A stretch of 7,871 nt of DNA from an uncultured Anaerolineaceae bacterium (GTDB lineage: Bacteria; Chloroflexota; Anaerolineae; Anaerolineales; Anaerolineaceae): assembly GCA_937897615.1 (NCBI GenBank), contig CALCNO010000073.1:1-7871 (forward strand), given 5' to 3'. Under the pieces are notes generated by a model. That model made no database searches and had not been told where the DNA came from. It worked only from the letters and a program-made list of their open reading frames with translations. Positions 6,913 through 7,871 of this stretch are shown here, one piece after another (positions within the stretch are counted from its first letter, which is position 1; every line of letters begins with the position of its first letter). A program made the position numbers and the translations under genes.

Positions 6913-7229
6913 TTCAGTATAACCAATAATAATCTAAACGTTCAGATAGTTCACGTTTGGATTGATCGATTAAAAAACTTTATTAATGAATTCACTCGCA
7001 ACTTGCTATGGGGTGATTCACTACTTTTAGATACAAAAGGAGAAAAAAGGCTTTCGCCGTATATGTTGATGAAAAAATTTTTTTGTATGAATGAAGATCG
7101 ATGATTGAAATTGGATAAGTTTGAAACCTATCAAGATGCAATGGCAGCAACAAAGAAACTGGTAGACAAATTCTTACTTGAGCACTACGCACCTGGAATG
7201 ATCAGCCATGGGACCCTTCGAAGGTAATA
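6913..7229 (+). pseudogene. Possible decayed reading frame with one internal stop
   Basis: One frame runs from after a TAA at 6910-6912 to a TAA at 7227-7229, interrupted only by a TGA at 7102-7104. The part before the TGA reads like protein (IDRLKNFINEFTRNLLWGDS) but has no good start. The part after it encodes 40 residues including DKFETYQDAMAATKKLVDKF and ending SHGTLRR. There is no clear ribosome site and I recognise no family. It may be a gene remnant, or chance in AT-rich DNA. A leftward frame over 6992-7192 is less protein-like. Confidence 0.22.
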
Positions 7230-7265
7230 GAGATCGGGTGTTGATCCTCCCCTTACAGGTGAGAG

Positions 7266-7370
7266 GACAGGGAAAGTTACCGAGAGATTGCCTGTCTGAA
7301 CAATAAATACTAGGCGCATAATATTGTTTCTTATCATCTCGCAGCTCTCAAAACGTAAACTATGATAAGA
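7266..7370. repeat. Three abutting inverted repeats
   Basis: Three perfect inverted repeats lie end to end. GACAGG (7266-7271) pairs with CCTGTC (7291-7296). AACAATA (7299-7305) pairs with TATTGTT (7322-7328). TCTTATCAT (7329-7337) pairs with ATGATAAGA (7362-7370). Gaps between units are two and zero bases. A further TCCTC/GAGGA (7245-7249 with 7263-7267) overlaps the first and would compete with it. This could be a structured RNA, a replication or recombination site, or remnants of an element. The AT-rich second and third stems are individually weak. Confidence 0.4.
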
Positions 7371-7520
7371 TTTCGTTCAACCGATTTAAGATAATGAGAA
7401 AAGGCGCTATGACTTGACATGGAAGATTGTAGGTTCCTGATTGATTGGCGTTCCTATTTGGCCTAAATTTCCATTCAGCACACTCTTCCCCCTTAAGACT
7501 CTAGAGGAACGATGTTGTAA

Positions 7521-7547
7521 GAACGAAGTGCACACCGTTCTATTTTT
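7521..7547 (+). terminator. Weak hairpin with T-tract at the convergent gene end
   Basis: GAACG (7521-7525) pairs with CGTTC (7536-7540) around an inner self-complementary GTGCAC, followed by TATTTTT. It would act on rightward transcripts coming from the AT-rich gap and overlaps the end of the leftward right-edge gene. Short stem, low confidence. Confidence 0.25.
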
Positions 7548-7871
7548 CATTTGCTCTTCTTTGAGAAAACCAGATGCTACCATCTTTTCCAGCACGCTTC
7601 CCATTTCGTAATCCGTGGAGATTTGTCAGGAAAGAGTTGTAATTTAACCCACTTAAAGCAAGATTGATTTCTCCCTGAATGGCTCTCTGGCAATTCAGGT
7701 TGTCGCAAAATACATACAGGTTTCCATTTGAAGCTTCATAAAACTTCATCCATTTTATTTTTCGGGATATTTGTTCCTTACTCACATCCCGCTCTACTTC
7801 GACGAATATTACTTCACCTGTTTTTGGATCCACAGCAATAATATCTGGGATATAAGTTTCACCATTGGATA
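7540..7871 (-). CDS. C-terminal part of a nuclease-fold (Replic_Relax-like) protein, partial
   Basis: The frame is open from the right edge (first whole codon ending at 7869) to a TAG at 7540-7542, giving 109 residues of a gene whose start is outside the window. A GTG at 7831-7833 is in frame but is probably internal, since conserved-looking sequence continues upstream. The order is a strand IPDIIAV, a turn DPKTG, a strand EVIFVEVERD, a helix SKEQISRKIKWMKFYEA and a strand NLYVFCDN. This matches the core of PD-(D/E)XK-like folds, with D9 and E24-V-E26 of the visible part, although the usual lysine is absent. Replic_Relax proteins of conjugative elements have a similar PD...EVD/E-R pattern. 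The assignment is from memory of the pattern. The C-terminus ends DGSIWFSQRRANEK. Confidence 0.6.
   Translation of the reverse strand, partial: SNGETYIPDIIAVDPKTGEVIFVEVERDVSKEQISRKIKWMKFYEASNGNLYVFCDNLNCQRAIQGEINLALSGLNYNSFLTNLHGLRNGKRAGKDGSIWFSQRRANEK

Larger units (their letters stand above)
6905..7539. other. AT-rich gap without an intact gene
   Basis: This 635-bp stretch is more AT-rich than the operon. Besides the possible gene remnant (6913-7229), it has a stem of nine pairs including one G-U (6933-6941 with 6953-6961). It also has three abutting inverted repeats (7266-7370) and a short hairpin at 7521-7540 before a T-rich tract. No tRNA, CRISPR array or complete mobile element is visible. 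Confidence 0.6.

Noticed and set aside
6992..7192. Leftward frame of 66 codons
   Set aside because: Leucine-rich product of AT-rich DNA with no domain, no ribosome site evident and no link to neighbours.
7414..7419. Consensus -35 hexamer TTGACA
   Set aside because: No acceptable -10 hexamer occurs 16-18 bases downstream, and no rightward gene follows.
7407..7604. Leftward frame of 65 codons overlapping the right-edge gene; considered as a frameshifted C-terminus
   Set aside because: The right-edge gene already ends naturally in its own frame, and this second frame is closed by a TGA shortly upstream. A frameshift is not needed to explain the sequence.

Overview
The window holds a compact export and sensing locus, with AT-rich, partly structured DNA on its right. 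The combination suggests a Gram-positive-like or monoderm bacterium, possibly Chloroflexota (Anaerolineae type). The reasons are moderate G+C, a two-component pair divergent from an ABC operon, a membrane-fusion protein made as a lipoprotein, and no outer-membrane channel gene nearby. This assignment is inference; no rRNA or other phylogenetic marker is present.

Layout. Positions 1-186 hold the 3' end of an unrecognised rightward gene. Positions 187-339 are a short gap with a possible promoter and hairpin. Positions 340-2236 (or 2281) hold two leftward genes, a HisKA_3-type sensor kinase followed by a NarL/LuxR-type response regulator, overlapping by a few bases. Positions 2237-2406 are the divergent control region, with a perfect inverted repeat just upstream of a plausible promoter. 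Positions 2407-6791 are a rightward four-gene operon: ATPase 1, ATPase 2, ABC-2 permease and HlyD-like lipoprotein. The first three genes are joined by ATGA stop/start overlaps and the fourth follows after 22 bp. The operon ends in a clear rho-independent terminator (6858-6904). Positions 6905-7539 are AT-rich, with no intact gene, a decayed-looking reading frame and three abutting inverted repeats. From 7540 to the window edge lies the 3' part of a leftward gene resembling a nuclease-fold (Replic_Relax-like) protein, which may mark the edge of a mobile element.

How it works together (inference). The kinase senses a membrane or small-molecule signal and phosphorylates the regulator, which probably acts on the divergent promoter to induce the exporter. 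The exporter is equivalent to E. coli YbhG-YbhF-YbhS/R, but the double ATPase YbhF is split into two genes and only one permease is present. The two ATPases carry complementary defects: ATPase 1 has lost the H-loop histidine, and ATPase 2 has a changed signature motif. Both defects fall in the same composite ATP site of a heterodimer, predicting one weak and one normal catalytic site. The substrate cannot be read from the sequence.
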